A stretch of DNA of 64,000 nt. Source: Hyphomicrobiales bacterium (GTDB taxonomy: Bacteria > Pseudomonadota > Alphaproteobacteria > Rhizobiales > JAJFHB01). The stretch's first letter is position 1. Every line of letters begins with the position of its first letter. The stretch is from NCBI GenBank assembly GCA_021775755.1, contig JAJFHE010000019.1:80900-144899 (forward strand), read 5' to 3'. Under the pieces are notes generated by a model. That model ran no database searches. It was not told the origin of the DNA and saw only the letters and a program-made list of their open reading frames with translations. The position numbers were made by a program, and so were the translations under genes. Shown one piece after another: positions 19,245 through 29,329 of the stretch.

Positions 19245-19922
19245 ATGGGCACCGGAATTTCCGCATTAAACTCTCCACTTATGATAGAGCAACAACGCTT
19301 TGAACCGCCGCCGTTTTTTCTGATCATGGCAACGATCGGATCGGTCGGTGTTCTGCTCTATATCGCAGCTTCGGTGGTATTCGCTCCGGCGGCGGAGCCG
19401 ATGTATCATTTTGGTGAAAACGGCGCGGTTACGGCGCTCTCAAGCGTATCTCTTTCCATGTCGAGCGCATTGGCGGCGGTGGTATTTTACGTCCGCGCTA
19501 AAAGCTGGGACCAAGGCGCACTGTTCTGGCTGTGCCTTACCGGCGCCTGCCTGTTCCTTGCGCTCGATGAGCAGCTCATGCTGCACGAACGCGGCGGCCT
19601 CGTTATCGAAACCACGTCTATCTCGGGCCTGGTCGAAGATTGGGACGATCTGATCGTTACGGTCTACGGCATTCTGGCGCTTGGCGTCGCGGCTCTGTTC
19701 GCGCGCGAAATTCTGCACTGCCGCACATTTGCGCTGCTGTTCGCGGTCGGCTTTGCCTTTTTCGCCATCCACACCGCCATCGACAGCTTCGTGCCCAACG
19801 CCGTCGCCTGGAAAGACGTACCGGAAGAAGGCGCCAAGCTCTTGTGCGTGTTCGCCGTACTTCTGGCGCTGGTGGGGTATGTTATGGCGATGCTGGAGAA
19901 GATCGTCAAAGCATCCCGTTGA
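19245..19922 (+). CDS. Polytopic membrane protein of unknown function
   Basis: The product has 225 aa, with the ATG preceded by GGAGGAAT at ideal spacing. Hydrophobic segments lie at about 25-46, 62-82, 92-110, 135-155, 162-180 and 200-218, giving roughly six membrane helices. Acidic residues fall between helices (LALDEQLMLHERGG, VEDWDDLIVTVYG, AIDSFVP). I do not recognise a transporter or enzyme motif. It resembles uncharacterised alphaproteobacterial membrane proteins only in general form. It is divergent from the anthranilate operon across 186 bases containing the palindrome, so co-regulation is possible but unproven. Confidence 0.7.
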   Translation: MGTGISALNSPLMIEQQRFEPPPFFLIMATIGSVGVLLYIAASVVFAPAAEPMYHFGENGAVTALSSVSLSMSSALAAVVFYVRAKSWDQGALFWLCLTGACLFLALDEQLMLHERGGLVIETTSISGLVEDWDDLIVTVYGILALGVAALFAREILHCRTFALLFAVGFAFFAIHTAIDSFVPNAVAWKDVPEEGAKLLCVFAVLLALVGYVMAMLEKIVKASR

Positions 19923-19996
19923 ACCTCACTTTCAAGTGATATGCATTGAGCTTGCACTTCGATGTGTCATCATCCTAGAGTTGTCTCGGGTGTGGC

Positions 19997-20956
19997 ATGT
20001 TCGACCAACCGGGGCAACAGTCGATGGGTAACACTGATCGAGTTGGAGAAGGTGTTGATCCAGAGGCGATTAAGAAAGCGGGCACGGCATACCGCGACCT
20101 ATCGATGCTGTTCGACCCGACAAAATCCCCATTTCTGACCCCCGACTATTTTCCGCCGAACATCTCTGTGACACCGCGGCACATCAAGGACGCGGCCACA
20201 AAATATGAACGTCGCAAGAAAGCATTCAGCTGGCGAAAGCTCAATGGTGCCCGCCTCAAACGTGTAATGAGAATTCTCGAACGAGCGGAAGCACCCGAAT
20301 ACACAGTGCAGTTCAGCGCCTGGAAGCCACTTCCATTCTACCGGGACTCCATCCTCGTCCATCTGGAATTGACCAGCGTTGATGAAGACACCCAAGAAAC
20401 CCACCGACTCATTGTCACAAGCGACAATAAAGCCGCCTATCTTTCCGGTAAATCGCCAGTCATCCACGAACTCAATGCCAAACTCCCGATCCGTCTCGAT
20501 GACGAGAATGTGGAGGAGTATCTAAACTTTTTCTGCGAGCACGTGCACGGAGAGATGGGAGGGTTTTATGTGGTCGAATCGGCATCGCGCCCAGTTGGTT
20601 CTGGTTCCATCGAAACCCTCCACCTGATAGCCGAAGACAAACGTGTCGGTCCTGCTCTTAGCTCCATTGAGCGGTCCCGGAAAGACAGGCTCGACGCCTT
20701 TCCAAGCGCGGTCATTGCACATCCAGTAATCAATCTGGAACGTAATTCGAAAGATCGACGGACCTTGCTCGCGACAGTCTGCTATGCCGGCAGCATTTTC
20801 AGAGTATCGTTTTCTGTTCGTGACAGCGGCATGATCGATATGTTGGAAGACAAGGTTGTGGAAGGCTGCGCAGTAGAGGGGCTCACGCTGCGCTGGACGC
20901 AATCGGTTGTACAGCCGAGGTGGACTGCGAACCTGTCTTTCGACGGTGAGGACTGA
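19997..20956 (+). CDS. Unknown protein, first gene of a two-gene unit with the beta-helix giant
   Basis: The product has 319 aa (311 or so if ATG 20024 is the true start; both have weak ribosome sites). It is soluble and of mixed alpha/beta composition, with no signal peptide or membrane helix. A basic helical segment lies at about 63-95 (KDAATKYERRKKAFSWRKLN). No enzymatic motif is recognisable. The downstream gene starts 4 bases after its stop, so the two are almost certainly co-transcribed. Base composition is visibly more AT-rich than the operons on either side, suggesting acquisition by transfer. Function unknown. Confidence 0.7.
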   Translation: MFDQPGQQSMGNTDRVGEGVDPEAIKKAGTAYRDLSMLFDPTKSPFLTPDYFPPNISVTPRHIKDAATKYERRKKAFSWRKLNGARLKRVMRILERAEAPEYTVQFSAWKPLPFYRDSILVHLELTSVDEDTQETHRLIVTSDNKAAYLSGKSPVIHELNAKLPIRLDDENVEEYLNFFCEHVHGEMGGFYVVESASRPVGSGSIETLHLIAEDKRVGPALSSIERSRKDRLDAFPSAVIAHPVINLERNSKDRRTLLATVCYAGSIFRVSFSVRDSGMIDMLEDKVVEGCAVEGLTLRWTQSVVQPRWTANLSFDGED

Positions 20957-20960
20957 TGCG

Positions 20961-23900
20961 ATGAGCGAAACGGCCTCATTCGTGGAGACTCCTTCATCCG
21001 TCGAGACAATTCCAAACGACCTCTTTTACACACTGCTGCGAGATTGGGAGCGCGGACCGAACAAGCCGTTGCGCGTGCTTGGTCCAGTTGATCTGAACTC
21101 GATTGAGTTCCGGAGCGAAATCCATCTGGAAAACGTCGAATTCGAAGGTGCTTTGGACTTGGCGCACGCGCGGTTTGGCGCAAGCTTGACCCTGAAAGGT
21201 TGCATCTTTCACCACGGTGTAAACGCCAAGAATCTTGAGGTTAAGGGTGACCTCAGCTTTGACAGCTGCAGTTTTGCGGGCTCGATGCCATCGGACACTG
21301 CACTGCTTAATCTTGAGGCGGCGGAGATACACGGCACTTTGTCGATTACGCGCATCCACAATTGCCCAGGTGCGATTTCAATCGCTGACGCGGATATTCG
21401 TGCAAACTTAAGGATATCAGACTGCTTGCTTGGCGCCTTTGCCGCCATGGGTACCAAGAACGGCAACGCCACGTCTGAGAGTGCCACGTCGGCTGACGAC
21501 GAAGTCCAAACAACACCCAAAGCTCATGATCCCTCTTCAATTGTGTTACGTCTCGATCGCTCGAACATCGGCGGCTCATGCAAACTGGGAGGTGCGATCG
21601 AGTTGGGCGCCTTGAGCACTTTGCAAGCGCCACGCGAACCTAAACTGATCATATTTGGAGGCGTAAGTGCTGACAATATAGCGGTCACGGGTGAGCTACT
21701 TATTTGCGACCGTTTTGACACTAGCGGTGCAAAGAGCACCAATATTATCCACGGCTCGCTGAGTTGTTCCGGTGCTGAGCTTGGTGGGGAACTCCGATTG
21801 ACAAGCCTGATCATACGAGGTCTCGGCGATCGGAAAGATCCACATTTGGGATGGACAAACGCCACTCTTAGCATCGCGGGAACTAACTGTGCGTCCGTGG
21901 TCGTCAGATCAGTGGAATGTACCGGTGATTTCGATGCCTCCCATCTCTGCGCGAAAGAGAGCGTAATCGTTTGGGAGTGCAACGTTACGGATACGACCGG
22001 CGCAACTGATGTGCCGGGGACCACAAACTCCTCCGAGGAACAGAAGGCTTCTTTCAACTGCGCACGACTGGAGACCGGCAAGCTCACTTGCGGTTTACTA
22101 AAAGTTTCCGGCAACATCAGCGTTGAAAATTCGACAACCGGAACTTTTGGGATCCAAGATTCAGAGCTGTCTGGCTCACTCACGGCCGATTCCGCGCTTA
22201 GCAACAGCATGATCCTGGCCTCGGTGAGAGTGGCACAGGATTTCAACTGCAATAACGCCAGTATCGACGCCATGTTCGTCACTGACATGGAGGTAAGCGG
22301 TCAAGCCAACCTGATTGGTATATCCTGCAAAAACCTGATCAGACTGATCAGTGAACGGAATGAATATGCATTGACCGTCGGCAGATCCCTCGACCTGACA
22401 TCATGTGAGATTGGCGGTCAACTGGACATGTCGTCGTCGAAGATTGGTGACGCGCTGTTGTTCAATGGGTCAAGCGTCGGTTCTTTTCTGACAGGAAACG
22501 AAGGCGGCCAAAATCGTTTCGGCGCGCTAAACATTGTCGACAGTCACTTCACCTCTTATGTGCGATTGCTTGGATTGCGAGTTGGTGCGGTACATGTGGA
22601 CGACGTGCGACCACGATCGCCCGGCGATGACGGAAATGGCAGCAATGAACCTGGAATCACGCGCCCAAAGTTTCTCGGATGCTCGATTTCCAACAGCCGG
22701 TTCCTCGCGGGTTTGTTGTTCTGGCGTGAACGTCTTGGCCATGCCGCCTACGGACGCACGGATCGGTTTACAGCCTGGTCGTCAAAGGATTGCCTGCATT
22801 GCGAAGTTGGTTCTCAATTTGAAATTGTTGACTGCCAAATCAATGGCGATCTTGATCTGACCAGACTGATTGTGCATCCGGACCGCGATGCCGGAGTCAC
22901 AGGTGCCAATGGAGGGATCCGGTTGGACAGAACCGCTGTAACAGGTGACCTCGACTTCAAATCCCCCCAGAGGATAATCACAGGTGCGGACCGGCCCACC
23001 GCGTTCAAGAGTATGGCGAAAAAGTGGATCGACGCCGCGTCAACCACCAATGTCGTGGATGGCTTGCGCAATATGCCACGGGCGCTGGCAAGTTTTCTTC
23101 AACTGAATGGTCTGGCTGCAACGAACATCGATCTCACGGGATTGGATCTTCGTAGCAACGCTGACCTTGAAGAAGATGTAACCGTTCATCGGGCAGGCTT
23201 TGTGTTTGCTGAGCGGCTTCAGGTGCCGGGGCGCTTGGTATGCTACTCTGAGATTCGAAGCTCGAATGTTCCGTTCGGTTCGGACTGGGTAAATGGCCTG
23301 AGAAACAACGAGCACCAACGCTACACTGCTGAATGTGATGCCGAACTTTCCAGCAGCCGTTTTTTGTACGAAGCCTTCATCGGAGTGCCAGGTGCATTGC
23401 TGCTTGAGCGCGCCTCAATCGGCGACTTGGTGGTATCCGCATGCAGTTTCAACACTGGAACGGGTGATGCGAAACAAACTGGGATCGTCCTTGAGCATGC
23501 AAAGATTTCACATCTGTGGATTCCGCGCATTAAGCGATGCCAGAACGGTGGAGGATTTCCGGTTCCACTGGACCTATCCGGTCTTGAGGTGGACGCCTGG
23601 ACCTTCGATCTCGACGACGACGCTCATATCGATAAGGACGAGGCCGCTGCAAAGAGCTATATCCGGATTTTGAAAAACGACAAGCTTCACCGCGATCTCT
23701 ATCGGGCGGTATACGATCAGCTGAGAAATTCTGGAAATGAACGCGAAGCGCGCAAGGTCTTTGTCGCCGAACACAAGCGCGCATTTCTTAATGAAACACG
23801 CGCGTTTCAGGCAAGATGGCAGGCATGGCTGCAGCGTCCTGCGCCCGTGTCTCCGGCCGACCCGCTATTCGGATCGCTTCAGTTTGGGCTTGAAGTGGTA

Positions 23901-24521
23901 CGTACAGTACTCCTCGAGATGCCCTTTTCAGCTGTCTACGCACTGCGCACTGCGGGACGCGGGAGTTGGGATCGCTTCAACAGGCATTTTCTTAGCTACG
24001 GCGTTAATCCTTTGAACTTGTTCTGGCTAATTTGTGCTTTCTCGCTCATGACCTTTGGCTTTGTGGCCCGTGAACCCGGCAACTTTGAACTCTCCGACGC
24101 GTCGCGACTGGCAGTTGCGGAAGACAGGTTGGCTCAAAGCAACGAAACACGTGTCGCGCGTGGCATCGGTCTTTGCGACGACGGTGTGGTCCTTGGTCCG
24201 ACCCCCGATGAGTGGGGTGTTACTGAGGCATTCTGGATGACGGTACGCTATCACATACCACTGGTTGGCTTGGTCGTGCGCGCCGAATACGAACCGACAG
24301 ATGACCGCCCAGCTGCATACTCGTGGCTTTCAAAGCAAAACATCAAACAGTGCTTCAACAATTCGGCAGGTAAAGTGGCCATGTATCGACAGGCAGGACC
24401 GGAGAAAGGTTGGTTTACTCCCGAAGACTGGTTCTCAGCTATGGCTCTAATCAACTGGCTGTTCTGGCCAGTGTTGCTAACCTTCGCGCTTCGCAGGGCC
24501 TTCCGGGAAAGCGGCCGCTAG
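20961..24521 (+). CDS. Large beta-helix-like protein with C-terminal membrane module
   Basis: The product has 1186 aa from ATG 20961, preceded by GGTGAGGACTG; an upstream start at 20907 lies in the previous gene. Residues about 40-950 are built of irregular repeats of 20-25 residues of the form polar-x-hydrophobic-x-G-x-L-x-hydrophobic (LEVKGDLSFDSCSF, AEIHGTLSITRI, GAELGGELRLTSLII, CEIGGQLDMSSSKIGDALL), typical of a right-handed parallel beta-helix related to pentapeptide-like folds. A charged helical stretch follows (about 900-960, with NEREARKVFVAEHKRAF). Two hydrophobic helices, about 1018-1038 (NLFWLICAFSLMTFGFVA) and 1160-1180, flank a segment with YHIPLVGLVVRAEYEP. A membrane-anchored beta-helix, possibly with a pore-like or signalling end, is my reading. 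Its stop overlaps the convergent ytoQ stop. Confidence 0.75.
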   Translation: MSETASFVETPSSVETIPNDLFYTLLRDWERGPNKPLRVLGPVDLNSIEFRSEIHLENVEFEGALDLAHARFGASLTLKGCIFHHGVNAKNLEVKGDLSFDSCSFAGSMPSDTALLNLEAAEIHGTLSITRIHNCPGAISIADADIRANLRISDCLLGAFAAMGTKNGNATSESATSADDEVQTTPKAHDPSSIVLRLDRSNIGGSCKLGGAIELGALSTLQAPREPKLIIFGGVSADNIAVTGELLICDRFDTSGAKSTNIIHGSLSCSGAELGGELRLTSLIIRGLGDRKDPHLGWTNATLSIAGTNCASVVVRSVECTGDFDASHLCAKESVIVWECNVTDTTGATDVPGTTNSSEEQKASFNCARLETGKLTCGLLKVSGNISVENSTTGTFGIQDSELSGSLTADSALSNSMILASVRVAQDFNCNNASIDAMFVTDMEVSGQANLIGISCKNLIRLISERNEYALTVGRSLDLTSCEIGGQLDMSSSKIGDALLFNGSSVGSFLTGNEGGQNRFGALNIVDSHFTSYVRLLGLRVGAVHVDDVRPRSPGDDGNGSNEPGITRPKFLGCSISNSRFLAGLLFWRERLGHAAYGRTDRFTAWSSKDCLHCEVGSQFEIVDCQINGDLDLTRLIVHPDRDAGVTGANGGIRLDRTAVTGDLDFKSPQRIITGADRPTAFKSMAKKWIDAASTTNVVDGLRNMPRALASFLQLNGLAATNIDLTGLDLRSNADLEEDVTVHRAGFVFAERLQVPGRLVCYSEIRSSNVPFGSDWVNGLRNNEHQRYTAECDAELSSSRFLYEAFIGVPGALLLERASIGDLVVSACSFNTGTGDAKQTGIVLEHAKISHLWIPRIKRCQNGGGFPVPLDLSGLEVDAWTFDLDDDAHIDKDEAAAKSYIRILKNDKLHRDLYRAVYDQLRNSGNEREARKVFVAEHKRAFLNETRAFQARWQAWLQRPAPVSPADPLFGSLQFGLEVVRTVLLEMPFSAVYALRTAGRGSWDRFNRHFLSYGVNPLNLFWLICAFSLMTFGFVAREPGNFELSDASRLAVAEDRLAQSNETRVARGIGLCDDGVVLGPTPDEWGVTEAFWMTVRYHIPLVGLVVRAEYEPTDDRPAAYSWLSKQNIKQCFNNSAGKVAMYRQAGPEKGWFTPEDWFSAMALINWLFWPVLLTFALRRAFRESGR

Positions 24522-24970
24522 CCCAACTCCCCGTCGATCACATAGCGCAGGATGTCGACGACCTGGGCCGGTGTTTCGGTGACGGCGAGCGCGGCGGCGT
24601 CGACCTCTTTCAGGGCGTGCTGGTGGTCGGGGCCGTGCATGACGATGATCGCCTTGCCGAGCGCCGAGGCGTAGCCCGCGTCGAAGGCGGCGTTCCATTG
24701 CTTGTATTTCTCGCCGAAGCGCACGACCACCACATCGGCCTTTTCGATCAGCGTGCGGGTGCGTATGGCGTTGACGTTGGCGCCCTTGTTGTCGTGCCAG
24801 AACTTGTTCTGTTCGGCACCGAGGATAGTGACGCCGCAGTCATCGGAGGCTTCGTGATTGGTCACAGGCGCCGAAAACGCGACAGGCAAGCCCGCGGCCT
24901 TTGTCCCGTCCTCGATTTCATCGCGCCAGTTTGTGTGAATCTCGCCAGAGAGATAGACCTGCCAGTTCAT
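24518..24970 (-). CDS. ytoQ: YtoQ family protein
   Basis: The product has 150 aa and opens with the conserved YtoQ N-terminus MNWQVYLSGEIHTNWRDEI. The fold resembles nucleoside 2-deoxyribosyltransferases, with a Rossmann-like start, ADVVVVRFGEKYKQWNAAFD in the middle and GYASALGKAIIVMHG. The catalytic activity of YtoQ proteins is not established; a link to nucleotide metabolism or signalling is suggested only by fold. It lies 61 bases after parC on the same strand and may be read from the parC transcript. Confidence 0.85.
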   Translation of the reverse strand: MNWQVYLSGEIHTNWRDEIEDGTKAAGLPVAFSAPVTNHEASDDCGVTILGAEQNKFWHDNKGANVNAIRTRTLIEKADVVVVRFGEKYKQWNAAFDAGYASALGKAIIVMHGPDHQHALKEVDAAALAVTETPAQVVDILRYVIDGELG

Positions 24971-25031
24971 GCTGTTTCACCGGTTCGTTGCTGGGACAAT
25001 AGGCGGCCTTAACGTAGGTGCGGAAGGGATA

Positions 25032-27287
25032 TCAGCCCTCCGCCTCCGGGCCGAAACGGTTGTTGCGCGGAAAGCCCTTCGGCGGCAGGCGTCCGGCCTG
25101 GGCACGCAGGCCGAGCCATTCCTTGAGGTCGGTCACGGTCCAGGTGCGCGCGGAACTGTCCTGCCAGGTAAGGCCATCAGCCAGCACAAATGCCTTGGCG
25201 TCGGACAGTCCGCCGTCCTTATAGCGCTGCAGCCGCACGCCCTTGCCGCGTGTCATCTCCGGCAGCTCCGCGAACGGGAAGATCAAAAGTTTGCGGTTTT
25301 CACCGACGACAGCCACGTGATCGGCGCCTTCAGGCACATGGGCGCAGGTCTGCGCCTCGACCGGCGCCTTGACGTTCAGCACCTGCCTGCCCTTGCGTGT
25401 CGTTGCGACCACGTCGCTTTCCGCCACCACAAAGCCATTTCCATCGGAGCTTGCCAGCAGAATTTTGCGGCCCGCCTCGTGCACAAAGAGTGCGACGATG
25501 TCGTCGGTGTTTTCCATATCCGCCATCAGCCGCAGCGGCTCGCCATGGCCCCGGCCGCCTGGCAGCCGGTCGGCGTTGAATGTGTAGAACTTGCCGGACG
25601 ACACGAGTGCCAGCAGCTTGTCGGTGGTGTGGGCGAAAAACTCAAACCGGCTACGGTCGCCTTCCTTGAAGGCCAGACCGGACGTGTCGGCCATATGGCC
25701 CTTCATGGCCCTGATCCAGCCCTTCTCCGAACACACGACGGTGATCGGTTCCTTTTCGATCATCGCCTGTTCAAGATCGACCTCGACTTCCGGCGCATCC
25801 GCGAAAGCGGTGCGGCGGCGGCCAAGGTCGGTATCCTTGCTGAACGTTTTGCGGGTTTTGCGGATTTCACCGGCGATCATCGCCCATTGCGCTTCTTCCG
25901 ATGCAAGGAGCGCCCGCAATTCGCCCCGCTCGGCGATCAGGTTCTCATGTTCGCGCCGCAGTTCCATCTCCTCCAGCTTGCGCAGCGAGCGCAGGCGCAT
26001 GTTGAGGATCGCTTCGGCCTGCGTATCGGTGAGCTCGAAGGTGCGCATCAGATCCTGCTTGGGATGGTCCTCCTCGCGGATGATGCGGATAACTTCATCG
26101 AGGTTAAGAAAGGCGATGATGTAACCGCCGAGCACTTCAAGCCGATTGGCGATCTTTCCAAGCCGGTACTCGGTGCGGCGCACCAGAACCACCTTGCGGT
26201 GATCGAGCCATTGGCGCAGCACGTCGCGCAGCGACAGCACGCCCGGCATCCGGCCCTCGGCGAGCACGTTCATGTTGAGCGAAATCCGCGTCTCAAGGTC
26301 AGACATCTTGAACAGGGATTCCATCAGCACCACCGGATCGACGGTGCGCGACTTCGGTTCCAGCACGAGACGAACGTCTTCGGCGGACTCATCGCGCACA
26401 TCGCCCAGAAGTGGCAGCTTGCGGGCCTGCATGAGTTCGGCGATTTTTTCGACCAGTTTGCCCTTCTGCACCTGATAGGGCATCTCGGTGACGACGATCT
26501 GCCAGGTGCCGCGGCCAAGGTCTTCGCGCTCCCAGGTGGCGCGCACGCGAAAGCCGCCGCGTCCGGTCCTGTAGGCCTCGGTTATGGCGTCACGGCCATC
26601 GACAATGATGCCGCCGGTGGGCAGATCGGGGCCTGGAACATATTCGACAAGCTTTGCCACCGTGGCATTGGGGTACTTGATCAGGTGCAATGCCGCATCG
26701 CAGAGCTCGTGCGCATTGTGCGGCGGGATCGACGTTGCCATGCCCACCGCGATGCCCGAGGCACCGTTGGCAAGCAGATTGGGGAATGCGCCCGGCAGCA
26801 CCACCGGTTCTGAGTCCTCGCCGTCATAGGTCTCGCGGAAGTCGACCGTGTCTTCCGATATGCCTTCAAGCAGCGCTTGGGCAACTTCCGTAAGCCGCGA
26901 CTCGGTATACCGCATGGCGGCGGCATTATCGCCGTCGATATTACCGAAATTGCCCTGACCCTCGACAAGCGGATAACGCACCGCAAAGTCCTGCGCGAGA
27001 CGCACCAGTGCATCATAGACGGACTGGTCGCCATGCGGGTGATACTTGCCGATCACATCGCCGACGACGCGCGCGCATTTCTTGAAGCCGGAGGCCGGAT
27101 CGAGCTTCAGCTGGCGCATCGCAAAGAGCAGCCTGCGGTGCACCGGCTTCAGGCCATCGCGCACATCGGGCAATGCCCGGTGCATGATGGTGGACAGCGC
27201 ATAAGCCAGATAACGCTCCTCGAGCGCATCTTTCAACGAGATGGATTCATAGCCTTCCGGAGAAGGTGGCGGAGCTTGCGTGGTCAT
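25032..27287 (-). CDS. parC: DNA topoisomerase IV subunit A
   Basis: ParC is the DNA-cleaving subunit that, with ParE, decatenates daughter chromosomes. The protein has 751 aa. The winged-helix/tower domain includes [14 protein letters not shown] (about 44-57), the quinolone-pocket helix [15 protein letters not shown], and the catalytic tyrosine Y127 in [25 protein letters not shown] follows. The C-terminal part (about 490-751) has ParC-type beta-pinwheel blades and no GyrA box, which favours ParC over GyrA. In the quinolone pocket Gln occupies the position of the classical Ser (Ser80 in E. coli ParC), a pattern I associate with this bacterial group. The ATG start is clear. Confidence 0.95.
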   Translation of the reverse strand: MTTQAPPPSPEGYESISLKDALEERYLAYALSTIMHRALPDVRDGLKPVHRRLLFAMRQLKLDPASGFKKCARVVGDVIGKYHPHGDQSVYDALVRLAQDFAVRYPLVEGQGNFGNIDGDNAAAMRYTESRLTEVAQALLEGISEDTVDFRETYDGEDSEPVVLPGAFPNLLANGASGIAVGMATSIPPHNAHELCDAALHLIKYPNATVAKLVEYVPGPDLPTGGIIVDGRDAITEAYRTGRGGFRVRATWEREDLGRGTWQIVVTEMPYQVQKGKLVEKIAELMQARKLPLLGDVRDESAEDVRLVLEPKSRTVDPVVLMESLFKMSDLETRISLNMNVLAEGRMPGVLSLRDVLRQWLDHRKVVLVRRTEYRLGKIANRLEVLGGYIIAFLNLDEVIRIIREEDHPKQDLMRTFELTDTQAEAILNMRLRSLRKLEEMELRREHENLIAERGELRALLASEEAQWAMIAGEIRKTRKTFSKDTDLGRRRTAFADAPEVEVDLEQAMIEKEPITVVCSEKGWIRAMKGHMADTSGLAFKEGDRSRFEFFAHTTDKLLALVSSGKFYTFNADRLPGGRGHGEPLRLMADMENTDDIVALFVHEAGRKILLASSDGNGFVVAESDVVATTRKGRQVLNVKAPVEAQTCAHVPEGADHVAVVGENRKLLIFPFAELPEMTRGKGVRLQRYKDGGLSDAKAFVLADGLTWQDSSARTWTVTDLKEWLGLRAQAGRLPPKGFPRNNRFGPEAEG

Positions 27288-27418
27288 GCCGGAACCGCTT
27301 TCTGGGTATGGGAATTCGAACTGACGTTCCTATAGCACGCGCGCGTGATTCCAACAGTCGATGTTGGCCTAGAGCAGGGTCACATTAGATAGATCGGTTC
27401 GTACAAAGGTTGGGCTGA
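27288..27418. other. Gap between the ABC operon end and parC
   Basis: About 130 bases without a gene. It should contain the parC promoter and the end of the ABC importer transcript. No hairpin followed by a T-run was found. Confidence 0.3.
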
Positions 27419-28447
27419 TTAAACGTTCGTGTCTGGCGCCGCCGCCGGCTTGGGCGTTCGATCAAAGATCCTGCCCCATAGCGACTTGAAGGCACCGGCC
27501 AGTCCGCCCGGCATGAACAGGACGAACAGCACCAGCGCCAGCCCCATTCCGATGTTGCGGGCATCGCCAAACTCTTTCATCCACTCGACGACGATCATCA
27601 TGACGGCAGCGCCTATGAACGGGCCCCAGGTTGAGCCGAGCCCTCCGACAATGACCATCGAGAGGATCAGCATGAGCGTCGAGAATTCAAACAGGCTCGG
27701 CCCGGCAAACCTGAAGTGCGCGGCATAAACACTGCCTGCGGCCCCGGTGAAGAATGCCGACACCGCAAATACGATGAGCTGATATCTGAAACGGCTTATG
27801 CCTCTGCTGCTCGCATATCCAAGATTGTCACGAATGGCACGGAATGCGAGCCCATACCGGCCGTGAATGATGACCAGCGTCGCAAAAATCGTCACCGCAA
27901 ACACGGTGAGCACAACGTAGTAATTGCCCAGCATCCAGTCGGCTTTCAGGATTTTGCGAAACCCGAAGTCCGCAAATCGCGAAAACCCGGTGGCGCCGCC
28001 GAAGAGCTGCTGACAGTTGTTGCTGATGTGCCGAAAACATTCGGTGTCGGTGATGATCAGAACGTGCACAACCTCGGCGATCGCAAATGTCAGCAAAGCG
28101 ACATAGGCACCCGTGAGCCGAAGACACGCGGCCCCGATGATTAAGGCCGCGAGCGTCGCGACAACTGCACCGACCGGCATCGCCAACCAGACCGAGAGAT
28201 CGCCGAACTGCACCAGCATGGCTGTCGTGTACGCTCCGCAGATGAACAGAAACATCTGCGCCAGCGAAAACACGCCCGCGTGCCCCATGATCAGGTTCCA
28301 CTGACTGGCAACGATCGCCCAGAAGAAAAATATGATGACTTCGCCAAGCAGATAGCGCTCGGTTACCACCATGGGCACCAGTGCGAATCCGGCGATGACC
28401 GCTATAGCGATGACAAAATTCTTGCGCAGGGCGGGAGAAATAATCAC
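27419..28447 (-). CDS. Branched-chain amino acid-type (HAAT) ABC transporter permease, LivM-like
   Basis: The product is a 342-residue inner-membrane permease with about nine to ten hydrophobic helices and the LivM-type motif RYGLAFRAIRDNLGYASSRG near residue 208, the loop that contacts the ATPase. Its GTG start overlaps the stop of the LivH-like gene (GTGA). It is the last gene of the importer operon. Next to the final helix the C-terminus ends in a short Ala/Pro-rich tail. The substrate is not known; the partner binding protein and the amidohydrolase gene at the operon head suggest an amide or amino compound. Confidence 0.9.
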   Translation of the reverse strand: MIISPALRKNFVIAIAVIAGFALVPMVVTERYLLGEVIIFFFWAIVASQWNLIMGHAGVFSLAQMFLFICGAYTTAMLVQFGDLSVWLAMPVGAVVATLAALIIGAACLRLTGAYVALLTFAIAEVVHVLIITDTECFRHISNNCQQLFGGATGFSRFADFGFRKILKADWMLGNYYVVLTVFAVTIFATLVIIHGRYGLAFRAIRDNLGYASSRGISRFRYQLIVFAVSAFFTGAAGSVYAAHFRFAGPSLFEFSTLMLILSMVIVGGLGSTWGPFIGAAVMMIVVEWMKEFGDARNIGMGLALVLFVLFMPGGLAGAFKSLWGRIFDRTPKPAAAPDTNV

Positions 28448-29322
28448 AGCCGAACCACAACCTTCTTGCCGAACAGGCCGTTAGGCCTCCAAACCAGAAA
28501 CAGGATGACCAGCCCAAGCATCACCGGGAAGCCAAAGCGCACGCCGAGGAAGTATTGAACAGCAGCTTCAATGAGGCCGAGAGAAACAGCGGCAAGGCCG
28601 GTCCCGCCGACATGGCCGAGGCCCGCGACAACACAGATGACAAACGCCTTCAACATCGGGTCGCCACCCATTTGCGGCGACAGCGTTGCAAGCGATGAGA
28701 TGAGCACGCCCGCCGCGCCCGCCAGTGCGCCGGCTATCGCCAGTACCTGGAGATACGTGCGCTCCGTCCGCACCCCCATAAGGCGCGCGGCATCGAGATT
28801 CATGGCGGTGGCGCGTATGGCACGTCCCAGCTTTGTTTTCAGAAGCAGGAATGCGGTCATGGCGATCAAGGCAGCGGCAACCGCGACAATGACCAGCGAC
28901 TGATATGTGACGACCACGTTGCCAACCCTGAACCCGCCGGTGAGACTGACAGGCTGACGGAACGGATAGGCGCCAAATCCCTTGAGGATCAGATCCTCCA
29001 GCACAATCGCAACTCCGGCGGTGGCGACCATGATATTGGTGCCGAAGTTCCGGGTGCCGACCATGAACTTCACGATAAGCAAGTGCGTGATGCACCCGGT
29101 CAAACCGCCAACAACAAACCCGGCGGGCAGACCGATATAGACAGGCAAACCGAGATAGGCGACAGCGGAGTAAGATCCGTAGGCGCCAATCGTCATGAAC
29201 AGCCCATGTGCCATGTTGAACATGCCGAGCGTACCCCATATTAGGGCAAGGCCGACGGAAGCCAGGGCATACATGGCTCCCAATGTTGCACCGGTTGCGA
29301 TGATCTGGATGAAAACGTCCAT
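28444..29322 (-). CDS. Branched-chain amino acid-type ABC transporter permease, LivH-like
   Basis: The product has 292 aa from ATG 29322, which begins MDVFIQIIATGATLGAMYAL, the standard LivH N-terminus; the longer upstream frame lies in the LivF gene. About eight membrane helices follow, with GTLGMFNMAHGLFMTIGAYG and the ATPase-contact loop TKLGRAIRATAMNLDAARLM near 190. The start is 7 bases after the LivF stop, and the end overlaps the LivM-like start by four bases. It forms the transmembrane heterodimer with the LivM-like protein. Confidence 0.9.
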   Translation of the reverse strand: MDVFIQIIATGATLGAMYALASVGLALIWGTLGMFNMAHGLFMTIGAYGSYSAVAYLGLPVYIGLPAGFVVGGLTGCITHLLIVKFMVGTRNFGTNIMVATAGVAIVLEDLILKGFGAYPFRQPVSLTGGFRVGNVVVTYQSLVIVAVAAALIAMTAFLLLKTKLGRAIRATAMNLDAARLMGVRTERTYLQVLAIAGALAGAAGVLISSLATLSPQMGGDPMLKAFVICVVAGLGHVGGTGLAAVSLGLIEAAVQYFLGVRFGFPVMLGLVILFLVWRPNGLFGKKVVVRL

Positions 29323-29329
29323 AGCGCGC

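Noticed and set aside
19245..19922. Membrane gene as part of the anthranilate operon (transporter)
   Set aside because: It is on the opposite strand and lacks transporter motifs. It shares only the intergenic region.
24969..26813. 614-residue open frame on the plus strand opposite parC
   Set aside because: It is antisense to a complete, well-conserved parC and its sequence is Arg/His-rich without family features. Long antisense frames are expected in GC-rich DNA.
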